Positions 7,935 through 16,088 of a DNA stretch of 64,000 nt are shown here, piece by piece. The stretch is from Albirhodobacter sp048262715. Its GTDB lineage: Bacteria; Pseudomonadota; Alphaproteobacteria; Rhodobacterales; Rhodobacteraceae. The stretch spans positions 434,001 through 498,000 of the forward strand of contig JBLXEV010000001.1 in NCBI GenBank assembly GCA_048262715.1, given 5' to 3'. How positions within the stretch are numbered: position 1 is the stretch's first letter; each line of letters opens with the position of its first letter. The notes under the pieces are model-generated. The model ran no database searches, was not told where the DNA came from, and saw nothing but the letters and a program-made list of their open reading frames with translations. Made by a program: the position numbers and the translations under genes.

Positions 7935-8378
7935 TCACAGAGATTTCAGAATTTCCTGAAGCTCAGGCTCATCGACCATTTCCGCCGCTTTCGAGGTGAG
8001 AACCCATTGCCGCTCGCGCCGCCCCAGCTCTGGGTAGTCGTCAGCAAGGGTGACATCGTTCATCTCAAACATATGAACTTCGCAAACGACGCCAAGCCGT
8101 TTGCCGCGATCTTTGAGATAGGTGTAGCGCCCCATCGGCACGCGGGCGATCTCGCCCTGCACGCCCGCCTCTTCCCACGCTTCTTGCTCGGCGGCTTGGG
8201 CGAGGGATTTATCCTTCATCGGCCAGCCCTTCGGGATGATCCATCGGCCCGTGCGCAGCGACGAAACCAGCAAGACCTCGCGAAGCCCTTCCGGCCCGCG
8301 CAAGCACAGCGCTCCGACTTGGACGAACGCTGGTTTGCGCCCCATCAGGGATTTAAAGAACCCGCTCAATCTGCTCAT
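7935..8378 (-). CDS. NUDIX hydrolase, diphosphoinositol-polyphosphate-hydrolase-like
   Basis: A 147-residue single NUDIX domain. The NUDIX box lies at about 51-73 (GWPMKDKSLAQAAEQEAWEE); its core E-x-x-E-E is intact, but the first Glu of the classical box is Lys and the Arg is Gln, as in the DIPP-like subgroup. The preceding TGRWIIPKG is also typical. Substrate is unknown (nucleoside diphosphate-X or a pyrophosphorylated metabolite). Its start overlaps the stop of the kinase gene as ATGA, so it is translationally coupled and is the last gene of a four-gene operon. Confidence 0.86.
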   Translation of the reverse strand: MSRLSGFFKSLMGRKPAFVQVGALCLRGPEGLREVLLVSSLRTGRWIIPKGWPMKDKSLAQAAEQEAWEEAGVQGEIARVPMGRYTYLKDRGKRLGVVCEVHMFEMNDVTLADDYPELGRRERQWVLTSKAAEMVDEPELQEILKSL

Positions 8379-9304
8379 TCTGTCGCCTCCAATACCCGCG
8401 TCGCGGCGATCCTTGCGCGCGCCGCATAGAGGGCGGCGCGGGGATCATCTTGTGCTGCGCGGGACATCACCCACCCCGCTGAGGCAAACGCTCTCAGCAT
8501 TACAAATAGTGGCAGATCCTGTGCCAAAGCCTGCGCCCGATCCGGTGCATATCCCGTCAACAATGCATGTGACAACGCGTCGAAATCGGGGGCCTCAAAG
8601 GATTGAATCAATGCCGTTGCCAGATCGTAGAGCAGATATCCGTGGCCGCAATCGTCAAAATCAATCAAAGCGAGCCCATTCGCGCGACTAAGAATATTTT
8701 CGCGCAGCAGATCGCCATGAATCGCGCCCTCGCTGAACTGCCCTGCCGAAAGCCGCGCAGCCGCAAAGCGGCGGGCCTCATCCAAGAGACGCTGGTCGGC
8801 GGCGTCAAAAGCAGGATTCTCCCAGAACCGTCCCCATCGCGGCGCAGGGCCGATCAGCGCGGCGGCATCCCAGCGCATCGCAGTGTCGAATTGGGGCGCG
8901 GAGGCAGCATGAAGCTGGGCGATTAACGCACCGATCTGCCGCATCATCCCGCAGCGATCCGCGCCGAGAGGAGTGTGTTGCGTGCCAATCACGTCGCCCG
9001 CCAGCCACGTGACACAGCTTACCGAGCGGCCTGCGATTGTGACCGTCATCTTGCCATCGGCGCAAGGCACAGGCGCGGGGGCGGGGAACCCGGCTGCGGC
9101 CAATTGCGCACACCAAGACAACTCCGCCGTGATTTGCGCCGGGCTGCGATACTGCGGGCGATGGAGGCGGAGCGCGGCCGTTTGCCCGTCGTTAAGCTCT
9201 GCGCGAAACACAATATTCTCGCGGATCTGCACGAGTTCGGCGACACCGCCACCCCATGCGCGCAACGCGGCCTGTGCCATCGCCAGCGCGTCTTGCGGTG
9301 TCAT
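8375..9304 (-). CDS. Aminoglycoside-phosphotransferase-fold kinase (hydroxylysine/amino-alcohol kinase-like)
   Basis: A 309-residue protein kinase-like fold enzyme of the APH family. Catalytic motifs are intact: HGDLLRENIL (His196-Gly197-Asp198, Asn203) and the metal-binding IDFDD (Asp215, Asp217). The ATG at 9304 forms an ATGA overlap with the stop of the upstream class-III PLP enzyme. In vertebrates and some bacteria an APH-type kinase (hydroxylysine kinase) works with a class-III PLP phospho-lyase on the phosphorylated amino alcohol. The same pairing here suggests phosphorylation of a hydroxylated amine or amino acid rather than drug resistance. Homoserine- or choline-type kinases are alternatives. 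Confidence 0.78.
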   Translation of the reverse strand: MTPQDALAMAQAALRAWGGGVAELVQIRENIVFRAELNDGQTAALRLHRPQYRSPAQITAELSWCAQLAAAGFPAPAPVPCADGKMTVTIAGRSVSCVTWLAGDVIGTQHTPLGADRCGMMRQIGALIAQLHAASAPQFDTAMRWDAAALIGPAPRWGRFWENPAFDAADQRLLDEARRFAAARLSAGQFSEGAIHGDLLRENILSRANGLALIDFDDCGHGYLLYDLATALIQSFEAPDFDALSHALLTGYAPDRAQALAQDLPLFVMLRAFASAGWVMSRAAQDDPRAALYAARARIAATRVLEATE

Positions 9305-10593
9305 GCGGTTTGCTCCGATTCGAGGCAATCTCCCAGCGCCGCGAGGACTTCGCGTGCCTCAGCCGCGCCAAATGGCATCGGCGGGCGGAGTTTGAGGATA
9401 TGTTGCTGCCGCCCGACACGGCCCAAGAGCACGCCGCGGGCGCGCATCCCCTCAACGATCCGACCACAGAGCGCGTTTGCGGAGTACGGGACCGGAGCGC
9501 CGTTTGTCCCCAGCGCATCGCTGAATTCCATCGCGAGGAACATGCCCGCGCCGCGCAAGCTGGCGATCTGCGGATGGGTGAGGGTCTGCAGCCCGTCCAA
9601 CAGTTGTGCGCCGATGATTTCACCGTGGCGCGCGAGCGCTTCCGTCTCAATGACATCAAGGGTCGCCGCCGCTGCCGCCATGCTGACGGGATTGCCTGCG
9701 AATGTGTTGAAATAGCCAAAGGCCTCGCGGAATGCGGCCATGATATCGGGCCGCGTGACCACTGCCGCCACCGGATGGCCGTTGGCCATCGGCTTGCCGA
9801 GGGTCACGACATCGGGCACGAAGCCGAGCCGCTCATGCCCCCAAAACGCGGTGCCGATCCGGCCAAACCCGGGTTGGACCTCATCACATAGGATCAGCCC
9901 ACCTGCACGGCGCACGACCTCAACCGTGGGCGCAAGGAACCCATCCGTGACCTCTGGTAAGCCCTCATTGGCGAAGACGGGGCAGAGCATTATTCCTGCG
10001 AACCCGTGACCTGCGGCTTTCAACTCCGCAATCGCCTTGGCCACACCTTCGGCAAAGGCCTGCGGCTGCGCCGCCAGCGATCCGCCCAGCGGAGTGATGC
10101 TATCGGGGGCGGGGACGCGGCGGATGTGATCGGGCCAGCCGCCAATCGGCGGGCGGCGGGTGGAGAGATGCGCCACGGCGGTGGTGTTGCCGTGATAGGT
10201 GTTATCGGTGGCGATAAAGCCGGTTTTTCCGGTGACGGCCTGCGCCATCCGCAAGGCCACATCATTGGCCTCCGATCCGGTGCAGGTGAACAGAACTTGG
10301 CTCAAATCATGCCGGAAATGCGCGGTCAGGCGGTCGGCGTAATCGAGGATCCCTGCGTGCAGGTAGCGGGTGTGGGTGTTGAGCGTGGCGGCTTGGCGGG
10401 CGATGGCCTCAACCACATGCGGGTGGCAATGGCCGACATGGGCGACATTGTTATAGCAATCAATGTAGCGTCGCCCATCGGCATCCCAAAGATGGGCCCC
10501 CTCGCCGCGCACGATATGCACGGGATCATCGTAAAAGGTTGGCAGGTTCGGCCCGAGGCGCTGGGCACGGCGCGCGATCAGATCAGTCGTCAT
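9301..10593 (-). CDS. Class-III PLP enzyme, aminotransferase/amine-phosphate phospho-lyase-like
   Basis: A 430-residue fold-type I PLP enzyme. Seen are TGSEANDVALR near 105, LCDEVQPGFGR with the pyridine-N Asp237, and the Schiff-base Lys267 in TLGKPMANGHPVAAV. The GKPMxNGHP form of the lysine motif is characteristic of the ethanolamine-phosphate and phosphohydroxylysine phospho-lyases (ETNPPL/PHYKPL, AGXT2-like) rather than ordinary omega-transaminases. It would eliminate phosphate and ammonia from a phosphorylated amino alcohol, giving an aldehyde. The start at 10593 has GGAAGG at suitable spacing and overlaps the end of arfB by 11 bases; an ATG at 10608 is possible. Transaminase activity is not excluded. 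Confidence 0.8.
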   Translation of the reverse strand: MTTDLIARRAQRLGPNLPTFYDDPVHIVRGEGAHLWDADGRRYIDCYNNVAHVGHCHPHVVEAIARQAATLNTHTRYLHAGILDYADRLTAHFRHDLSQVLFTCTGSEANDVALRMAQAVTGKTGFIATDNTYHGNTTAVAHLSTRRPPIGGWPDHIRRVPAPDSITPLGGSLAAQPQAFAEGVAKAIAELKAAGHGFAGIMLCPVFANEGLPEVTDGFLAPTVEVVRRAGGLILCDEVQPGFGRIGTAFWGHERLGFVPDVVTLGKPMANGHPVAAVVTRPDIMAAFREAFGYFNTFAGNPVSMAAAAATLDVIETEALARHGEIIGAQLLDGLQTLTHPQIASLRGAGMFLAMEFSDALGTNGAPVPYSANALCGRIVEGMRARGVLLGRVGRQQHILKLRPPMPFGAAEAREVLAALGDCLESEQTA

Positions 10594-11005
10594 CTCCGAC
10601 CTTCCCACGCATGGATTTTACCTCGCCGCGCACCGATTTTGCCTTCAGGCGGCGCAATTGGCTGCCATAGGTCGGCTTGGTCGCGACGCGGCGTTTCGGG
10701 GCTATGAGCGCTTGCCGGATCAACTCGATGAGGCGCTCTTTCGCCAATTCGCGGTTGCGCGCTTGCGAGCGGGTTTCCTCCGCGCGGATCAGCACCGCGC
10801 CATCCGATGTCCAGCGCCGCCCCGCGAGCCGTTTGAGCCGCGCTTTGACGGCGGGCGCGAGATTAGGGCTGCGCTCTGCTTCAAAGCGAAGCTCGACCGC
10901 AGTCTCCACCTTGTTCACATTCTGCCCGCCCGGCCCTTGCGAGCGGGTGAAGCTCTCGGAAAGCTCCCAATCGGCGATCTGGATCGTGTCGGAAATATGC
11001 AACAT
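10583..11005 (-). CDS. arfB: Alternative ribosome-rescue peptidyl-tRNA hydrolase ArfB
   Basis: A 140-residue YaeJ/ICT1-type protein that hydrolyses peptidyl-tRNA on stalled non-stop ribosomes. The catalytic GGQ is at 26-28 (SQGPGGQNVNK), and the C-terminal tail is strongly basic (KRRVATKPTYGSQLRRLKAK), as needed to thread into the empty mRNA channel. The start at 11005 is preferred over 11074 because the conserved fold begins at once. It is the first gene of the arfB/PLP enzyme/kinase/NUDIX run, overlapping the next gene by 11 bases. The functional link to those genes is unclear. Confidence 0.9.
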   Translation of the reverse strand: MLHISDTIQIADWELSESFTRSQGPGGQNVNKVETAVELRFEAERSPNLAPAVKARLKRLAGRRWTSDGAVLIRAEETRSQARNRELAKERLIELIRQALIAPKRRVATKPTYGSQLRRLKAKSVRGEVKSMRGKVGDDD

Positions 11006-11035
11006 AGGCCTTAGATAGCGCGTGCGTGACTGATG

Positions 11036-11068
11036 AAAAAGGCGGCACCTTGCGGCGCCGCCTTTTTT
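11036..11068 (-). terminator. Rho-independent terminator upstream of arfB
   Basis: GGCGGC and GCCGCC arms with flanking A5 and T6 runs make a strong hairpin that can end transcription on either strand. On the minus strand it lies after the split small ORF and before arfB, so arfB should have its own promoter. Confidence 0.75.
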
Positions 11069-11163
11069 CGACATATCGGGCAGAGCCCGTTGCCGATTGG
11101 CTGATCTCCACTCATCAACCTCGCGGCGCTGAGGCCCTTGCGAGATTTTCCGAACGCGGATGA

Positions 11164-11192
11164 AGGGCTGCTCGCTTATATCGAGCAGCCCT
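11164..11192 (-). terminator. 11-bp perfect stem-loop just after the split small ORF
   Basis: Arms AGGGCTGCTCG and CGAGCAGCCCT flank a 7-base loop. It starts seven bases past the TAG of the candidate small protein (minus strand). A T-run is missing, so it may be a terminator or an RNA-stabilising 3' structure. Confidence 0.6.
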
Positions 11193-11198
11193 CGAGAT

Positions 11199-11320
11199 CT
11201 ACGGAGATGGTCCGGTTAGGATCCGGTCGTTCCAGTTGGGGTTGTTTGCCTTCGGGGCTGCCCTCAGGCCACGGCCCCCCCAATTGTCCCAAAACCTGTC
11301 TCCAATTTCACTCTAGACAC
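11199..11320 (-). other. Candidate 40-aa basic small protein split by a G7 run (frameshift or broken gene)
   Basis: On the minus strand an 11-base Shine-Dalgarno match (AAAGGAGGTGG, 11335-11325) precedes a GTG at 11320. The zero frame gives 18 codons (MSRVKLETGFGTIGGAVA) and stops at 11264. A slip of one base back in the run of seven G (11281-11275) opens a second frame of 24-25 codons (GRGLRAAPKANNPNWNDRIL, then TGPSP) ending at a TAG at 11199, followed directly by a perfect stem-loop. The joined product would be a 40-residue basic peptide. Possible explanations are programmed -1 frameshifting, a single-base deletion, a sequencing error, or a conserved RNA that only looks coding. No family is assigned. 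Confidence 0.42.
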
Positions 11321-11390
11321 TGGACCACCTCCTTTCATTGCGTTGCCGTTATCTGGAGGTTGGCACATATCTAGTATTTGTCAAAACTTT

Positions 11391-12014
11391 TTACGCAAGC
11401 CGTGGCGAAAGTTTCGTGACAATTGCGCGGAAAGGCAGCAGCGCGATGAGCGCAAGCGTAAACTTCACGCACCAATCGGCTAGCGCAAGTGACATCCAGA
11501 GCGGTGCCATCGGCCCAATGCCCATTAGCGGGATCGCCTCATTTGCCCAAGCGACATCATTCGCTGGATCGAGGAAGGTGAAGGCTGTCGCGAAGGCAAT
11601 CGAGAAGAAAATCGAGGTGTCGAGGATCGAGCCAAAGAGCGTGGAGATCAGCGGCGCTTTCCACCATTGCGCAGCGCGCAGCCGATCAAAGATCGTGACA
11701 TCGAGCATTTGCGCGCACAGGAAGGCGAGGCCGGAGGCCAGCGCCACACGCAAAGTCACCAGCGGGCCGAACTCGCCCATGATCTGGGTGCCGATCAGCG
11801 AGCAGATGACGCCGACGACAAAACCGGAGATCACGACTTTGCGCGCCGCGGCTGCGCCGTAGATCCGGTTCATCACATCGGTGACGAGGAAGGCGAACGG
11901 ATAGGTCAGCGCGCCCCATGTCAGGAACTCGCCGAGCAGGATCTGCACCAGAATATTGGAGGCCACCACAATGGCGGCCATGGCAAGAATGCCAGGAAGG
12001 AAACGTGTCATCAT
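11391..12014 (-). CDS. yhhQ: Queuosine-precursor transporter, YhhQ/VUT family
   Basis: A ~207-residue integral membrane protein with six predicted helices of the VUT_1 family, which imports queuine precursors (preQ0/preQ1) for tRNA queuosine. Family features are AAIVVASNILVQILLGEF in helix 1, the conserved YPFAFLVTDVMNRIYG stretch, and LISTLFGSILDTSIFF. The tandem ATGs at 12014 and 12011 are the likely starts; an upstream in-frame start at 12086 adds an Arg/Cys-rich leader with no family support. I recognise no preQ1 riboswitch upstream. The split small ORF lies directly downstream on the same strand. Confidence 0.87.
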   Translation of the reverse strand: MMTRFLPGILAMAAIVVASNILVQILLGEFLTWGALTYPFAFLVTDVMNRIYGAAAARKVVISGFVVGVICSLIGTQIMGEFGPLVTLRVALASGLAFLCAQMLDVTIFDRLRAAQWWKAPLISTLFGSILDTSIFFSIAFATAFTFLDPANDVAWANEAIPLMGIGPMAPLWMSLALADWCVKFTLALIALLPFRAIVTKLSPRLA

Positions 12015-12106
12015 TTGATCCGTTTTTACATGGTAGCGGGGACATGGCCTACAAATGCAGGCAGCGCGGCGGATACGCCTGCGCAACGCATTCGGTCAAG
12101 GATTAT

Positions 12107-12997
12107 TTAGTCCGAGAGCCTGAATTCCGCGATTCCGCTGCGCAAATAGAAGGTAAAATTGTCGTCGGAGATCAGCGTGAGGCGAATCGCGCCTGTGCCG
12201 TCGCGCCAGACCGAGATCCCCTCGAAGTTGTCATATCGCCCTGGTCCGGTCTCGAGCACACGCTCACCCTTGCTGATGGTATCGCCGGAGATCACGTAGC
12301 GTGTCACGCGGGAGCGGAAGCCGAGCAGGCCCTTGAAGTCCCGTTCCAAGACGTAGAACTTCCCGTCCGGCCCGAAATCAGCCCCCACGGGAAGCCATTC
12401 GCCATCGCGGGGGATAGAAAATGGCTCTGACCACGCGCCGTCCTTATAGCGCCACACCGGATAGGGGCGATCCAGCGCGCCGGAACGTTCAGGGAGGGTG
12501 TAAAGGGCGCCCTCGGCATCAATCGCGAGCGCTTCAAGGGCGGAGTTTACCTGCAGCTTTTTGAAGGCCTCCATGCGCGGGATCCGCTCGGCGGGGGCAT
12601 CGGGGGTGCGGTACCGCGCGACACGGGCGATTCCCTCGAAGGAGACGTAGATCGTGCCATCCGGTGCGATCGCCAGCCCCTCTGAATCAGATGTCGCGCC
12701 GCGAACCGGCTTGCCTTCGCTGGTTTTCAGCGTTGCGAGGAAGGTCGTGTCGATGGATGCGATAGCGCCCTTCGCATCGCGGGTGATGTCCCCGCGCCAC
12801 AGCGTGCCGCGATCTGAGACGGCGACAAAGGACGCCCCATCGTCGCTGACTTCAATACCCGAGAACCCGCCGAAACGCGGCAGGGACGATGTCCATGAGT
12901 ATTCTTGCACCAATGTCGCCGTTGCCCCCGCCTGCACGGCGACACAGCCGGAGGCGAAGAGCAGAGCGATTAGCGCGAGGCGAGAACCGACTGACAT
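12107..12997 (-). CDS. Phytase-like esterase domain lipoprotein
   Basis: A 296-residue exported beta-propeller-like protein of the esterase-like activity of phytase family. The N-terminus ends in a lipobox-like LFASGC (Cys18). Domain hallmarks are GGFSGIEVSDDGASFVAVSDRG, SDSEGLAIAPDGTIYVSFEG, and DNFEGISVWRDGTGAIRLTLISDDNF near the C-terminus. Enzymatic activity in the family is poorly defined. Its start overlaps the end of mepA by 28 bases, so it is the third gene of the MFS-mepA-phytase-like run. Confidence 0.82.
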   Translation of the reverse strand: MSVGSRLALIALLFASGCVAVQAGATATLVQEYSWTSSLPRFGGFSGIEVSDDGASFVAVSDRGTLWRGDITRDAKGAIASIDTTFLATLKTSEGKPVRGATSDSEGLAIAPDGTIYVSFEGIARVARYRTPDAPAERIPRMEAFKKLQVNSALEALAIDAEGALYTLPERSGALDRPYPVWRYKDGAWSEPFSIPRDGEWLPVGADFGPDGKFYVLERDFKGLLGFRSRVTRYVISGDTISKGERVLETGPGRYDNFEGISVWRDGTGAIRLTLISDDNFTFYLRSGIAEFRLSD

Positions 12998-13872
12998 TGC
13001 TGGGGGAGATCCGCCATGATGTAGGTCTTCGCATTACGCGTGACGACCTTGGGTTTTTTGGACGGCTTCGGGGCGGTTTTGGGTGGGTTGAGGTAGGTTG
13101 TTACCCACCAGTTGAGTGTCTCATCACACCCATCCCCGCCCTTTGACAGCTCCGCCACAGTGGGCTTTTGCGTCTGGCAGAGGCTTTGCCCCGGAGGGCA
13201 TTTCAGCCGGACATGGAAATGGGTGTTATGCCCGTAGATCGGCCGGATCTTTTGCAGCCATGCGCGATCATTCCGAGGGGTAGAGTTGCACATCTCGATC
13301 TTTGCCGCTGCGGCAATGAAGATCCGATCCACCCGAGGATCTGAGGCCGCCGCGCGCAACAAAGCCTGATGCGAGGGGGTCCAATTGCTGGTCACGCGGG
13401 TCTGATCATTGGTGCGGATCGAGATCGAAGAGATCTTTTCACGCTCACCGCGGCTGAGGCGCAAGGATTTCGGCGGCAGCATCCAGATATCGGCATCCAG
13501 TCCGATCTGGTGGCTGGCATGGCCGCCCGTCATCGGCCCGCCGCGAGGCTGGCTGATATCGCCGATATAAAGGCCCTTCCAACCGACCTGCGTTGCCATG
13601 ACCGAAAGATCCTTGAGGAAGTCGATCATCTGCGGTTGGCCCCAGTTGCGATTGCGCGAGAGACGCATCGCCTGCCATGTCGGCCCCGTTTCGGGCAAGG
13701 CTTGCAGCCCTGCCGCGCAGCCCTTGGAGTAAAAGCCGATGGCGGTGGGTTGTTGGTAGGAGGGGGCGGATTTCGCGCCAAAGAGCTGGCGGGCCAAGGG
13801 CTCCGCTGCGGCGGGGAGAGCGCTGAGGCCGAGCATCAGGGCGAGCGAGACGAGGTGCGGTAGGCGGCTCAT
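12970..13872 (-). CDS. mepA: Penicillin-insensitive murein endopeptidase
   Basis: A 300-residue periplasmic zinc D,D-/L,D-endopeptidase (LAS fold) that cuts peptidoglycan cross-links. A signal peptide ends near Ala23. The zinc signature is present: GGHASHQIGLDADIW (His118, His121, Asp126) with the partner HFHVRLKCPPGQ further on. Multiple Cys (CAAG, CNST, CPPG, CQTQ, CDET) fit the disulfide-rich family. Its ATG overlaps the stop of the MFS gene by 4 bases (ATGA), so it is translationally coupled to that transporter. Confidence 0.93.
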   Translation of the reverse strand: MSRLPHLVSLALMLGLSALPAAAEPLARQLFGAKSAPSYQQPTAIGFYSKGCAAGLQALPETGPTWQAMRLSRNRNWGQPQMIDFLKDLSVMATQVGWKGLYIGDISQPRGGPMTGGHASHQIGLDADIWMLPPKSLRLSRGEREKISSISIRTNDQTRVTSNWTPSHQALLRAAASDPRVDRIFIAAAAKIEMCNSTPRNDRAWLQKIRPIYGHNTHFHVRLKCPPGQSLCQTQKPTVAELSKGGDGCDETLNWWVTTYLNPPKTAPKPSKKPKVVTRNAKTYIMADLPQQCQSVLASR

Positions 13873-15203
13873 GCGGTTTCCTCTCCTTTGGGTTTCACGA
13901 AGGCTAACAGGATCAGGCTCAAGAGGAAAAGCACCATGAGCGGGATCATGCCCAGCGGCTGACTTCCCGTGAGCATGGTGATCGCGCTGATCGAGAGCGG
14001 CGCGAGGAAGGCTGTCGCCTTGCCGGCCAATGCGTAAAGGCCGAAAGCCTCCGCAATCGCGCCCTCACGCGCTTGGCGTACCAGCATTGTCCGGCTGGCG
14101 GCTTGTAATGTGCCCCCTGCCGCGCCGATTACGCCGCCCATGAGGTAGAAGGCGATATCGGGCAGCGAGGACGATTCATCGACCAGCATCCCGAACACAT
14201 GATCGCGCGAGATCATCAGCACGCCGACGGCGGCGAGTGCGAGCATGATCACAGCCGTCGTGATGACGCGGCGCGGCCCAAAGCGATCATCTGCCCGTCC
14301 CCCGAGCCAAGCGAAAATCGCGCCCGTGATAAGTGTTACGATCCCGAAGATTCCGATTGCCGTGATCGACCAATCGAGCACGCCCGCCGCATAGATCCCG
14401 CCGAAGGCGTAGAACCCGTTGAGCGCATCACGGTAGAGCATCGAGGAGCCGAGGAAGGCCATCAAGGAGCGTTGTTGGGGCAATTCGCGCAGGCTGGCGC
14501 GCAGTTCCGGCCCCGCGCGGCGCAGCGCATGGCCCATGGTCATCTTATTTTCAACCTTGGGCAGGCGCACCCACAGGAAGAACGGGATCATGAACACCCC
14601 GTACCAAATCGCGGTGAAGGGGCCAACGGCCCGCACGCCTTCGCGCAGGCTTGCATCCAGTCCGAAGAGCGGCGCAATCCCGATCAGCGTGCGGCCTGTA
14701 TCCGCGCTATCGGCGAGCGCGACCAGCGCGAAGACCAGCGCGACCAGCCCGCCGAGATAGCCGAAAGCCCAGCCCGATCCCGAGACTCGCCCAAGCTCGC
14801 CTTTCGGCGCAACATCGGGGAGCATCGAATTGGTGAAAACCGTGGCGAATTCGACGCCGATCATCCCGATGATGAAGCTCAGCATCAGGAATGGCAGGTT
14901 GAAACTGGCGGGTGCGGAATACCAAAGGCCCCAACTGCCGAGCATGTAGAGGATCGAGAACCCTGCGACGAACCACATCCGCCGCCCCGCGCGATCCGCC
15001 AGCGCGCCGAGCCACGGCGAGGTGATCGCGATCAACAATCCAGCCACGCCGATGGTAAAGCCCCAGACGGTCTGCGCCTGCGCGCCGTCCCCCAATAGCT
15101 CTTTGAGATAGGGTGCGAAGAGGAATGTGATCAGCAACGTGTGAAAAGGCTGGCTCGCCCAATCAAAGAAATACCAGCCCAAAACCGATCTGCGATGTGT
15201 CAT
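13869..15203 (-). CDS. MFS transporter, UMF1 family
   Basis: A 444-residue transporter with 12 predicted helices. The opening VLGWYFFDWASQPFHTLLIT, the TFLFAPYL segment and the GSGWAFGYLGG motif are typical of the UMF1 family related to yeast Atg22. The second half has FGPRRVITTAVI and AASRTMLVRQA. Substrate is unknown; amino-acid efflux is suggested for Atg22. It is coupled to mepA by ATGA, which hints at handling of peptidoglycan-derived amino acids or peptides, but that is inference. Confidence 0.85.
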   Translation of the reverse strand: MTHRRSVLGWYFFDWASQPFHTLLITFLFAPYLKELLGDGAQAQTVWGFTIGVAGLLIAITSPWLGALADRAGRRMWFVAGFSILYMLGSWGLWYSAPASFNLPFLMLSFIIGMIGVEFATVFTNSMLPDVAPKGELGRVSGSGWAFGYLGGLVALVFALVALADSADTGRTLIGIAPLFGLDASLREGVRAVGPFTAIWYGVFMIPFFLWVRLPKVENKMTMGHALRRAGPELRASLRELPQQRSLMAFLGSSMLYRDALNGFYAFGGIYAAGVLDWSITAIGIFGIVTLITGAIFAWLGGRADDRFGPRRVITTAVIMLALAAVGVLMISRDHVFGMLVDESSSLPDIAFYLMGGVIGAAGGTLQAASRTMLVRQAREGAIAEAFGLYALAGKATAFLAPLSISAITMLTGSQPLGMIPLMVLFLLSLILLAFVKPKGEETA

Positions 15204-15358
15204 GGGCCGCTCCTTGCCTTGCTTCCCCTATAGAGCCGGAAATCGGGCGCGGGTGCAAGGAGGGCTGAGCGCTCGCGGAGGCCCGCACACGTAAAAGAGA
15301 GCGGATCGGAATTGGCTCGCCGGAGGCGCGCCCTATCAGCCCGTCCGTGGGGCTTTGC

Positions 15359-15889
15359 TCAGATCTCCGGCGGCCATGGCCGCGTCGCATCTGCCGCGAT
15401 CCAGCCTTTGACCCAATCGGGAAGCTCGGGGCTTTCGGTCTCATGTCCGAGGGCGGCCAGAACCTGCGCGGGGGGGACGATCCCTGCTTTCGAGGTGATC
15501 GCCGCACGGGTGAGGAGATGGCTGGAGTATTCGCCATTTCGGAACATTCCCTGCTCCATATAGACGAAGCGATGATCCCAGCCGATGCAATGGGTGCGCA
15601 TCTCGAAGGCCTTAAAGGTTGTTACGCGGCGGCGGTAGCGCGTGGTGTTGCCCGCGACCACAATCCCCCAACGATTTTTGCGGAGCGTCTCGCCCAGCCC
15701 CGTGCGGATCGAAAGCTCGATCCGGCCGAGATCGTAAAGCGTGAGCGTGCGGCCATTGTTCAACTCCATCCACGGATCAATATCCCATGGCCAGCAGATA
15801 TGATGGCTGACATGGGTCTCGAGCAGGCCCATTTTCGGCATCCGGCTGGCGCGGATCATGGATTTCACTTGGCGGATGTAGGGGTACAT
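15359..15889 (-). CDS. Acyl-CoA thioesterase-like hot-dog protein (THEM6-like)
   Basis: A 176-residue hot-dog-fold protein. WPWDIDPWMELNNGRTLTLYDLGR resembles the N-terminal catalytic helix of 4-hydroxybenzoyl-CoA thioesterase-like proteins, with Asp and Asn in the D-x-x-x-H/N-x-N region; the middle strands are GIVVAGNTTRYRRRVTTFKAF. The start at 15889 has AGGAG six bases upstream; the frame stays open upstream to 16018 but that extension looks non-coding. It stands alone, diverging from yggT. Substrate unknown. Confidence 0.82.
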   Translation of the reverse strand: MYPYIRQVKSMIRASRMPKMGLLETHVSHHICWPWDIDPWMELNNGRTLTLYDLGRIELSIRTGLGETLRKNRWGIVVAGNTTRYRRRVTTFKAFEMRTHCIGWDHRFVYMEQGMFRNGEYSSHLLTRAAITSKAGIVPPAQVLAALGHETESPELPDWVKGWIAADATRPWPPEI

Positions 15890-16088
15890 GGCGGGCTCCT
15901 TTGCCCTTCGGTGGCGCAGCACGCCCGCGCCGTCAACCCAAGCGCGCCGGATCAAGGCAATGACGTTGCGCCGAAATGCGATTCCGCCGCAGGTTTTGCG
16001 CATTTGGCCGTGCTTCAAATTGGCACGGGAGGTTGCATGCGGGGCCGCTCTCGCTTACCTCTGAGCCAATCTTTACACGAGGTCTGCC

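Noticed and set aside
8375..9304. Aminoglycoside resistance gene
   Set aside because: The APH fold is shared with metabolic kinases, and the operon partner is a PLP phospho-lyase-like enzyme; no resistance-gene context exists.
11320..11340. Plus-strand match to the 3' end of 16S rRNA (CCACCTCCTTTC)
   Set aside because: It is the complement of the strong Shine-Dalgarno sequence of the split small ORF; there is no other 16S similarity around it.
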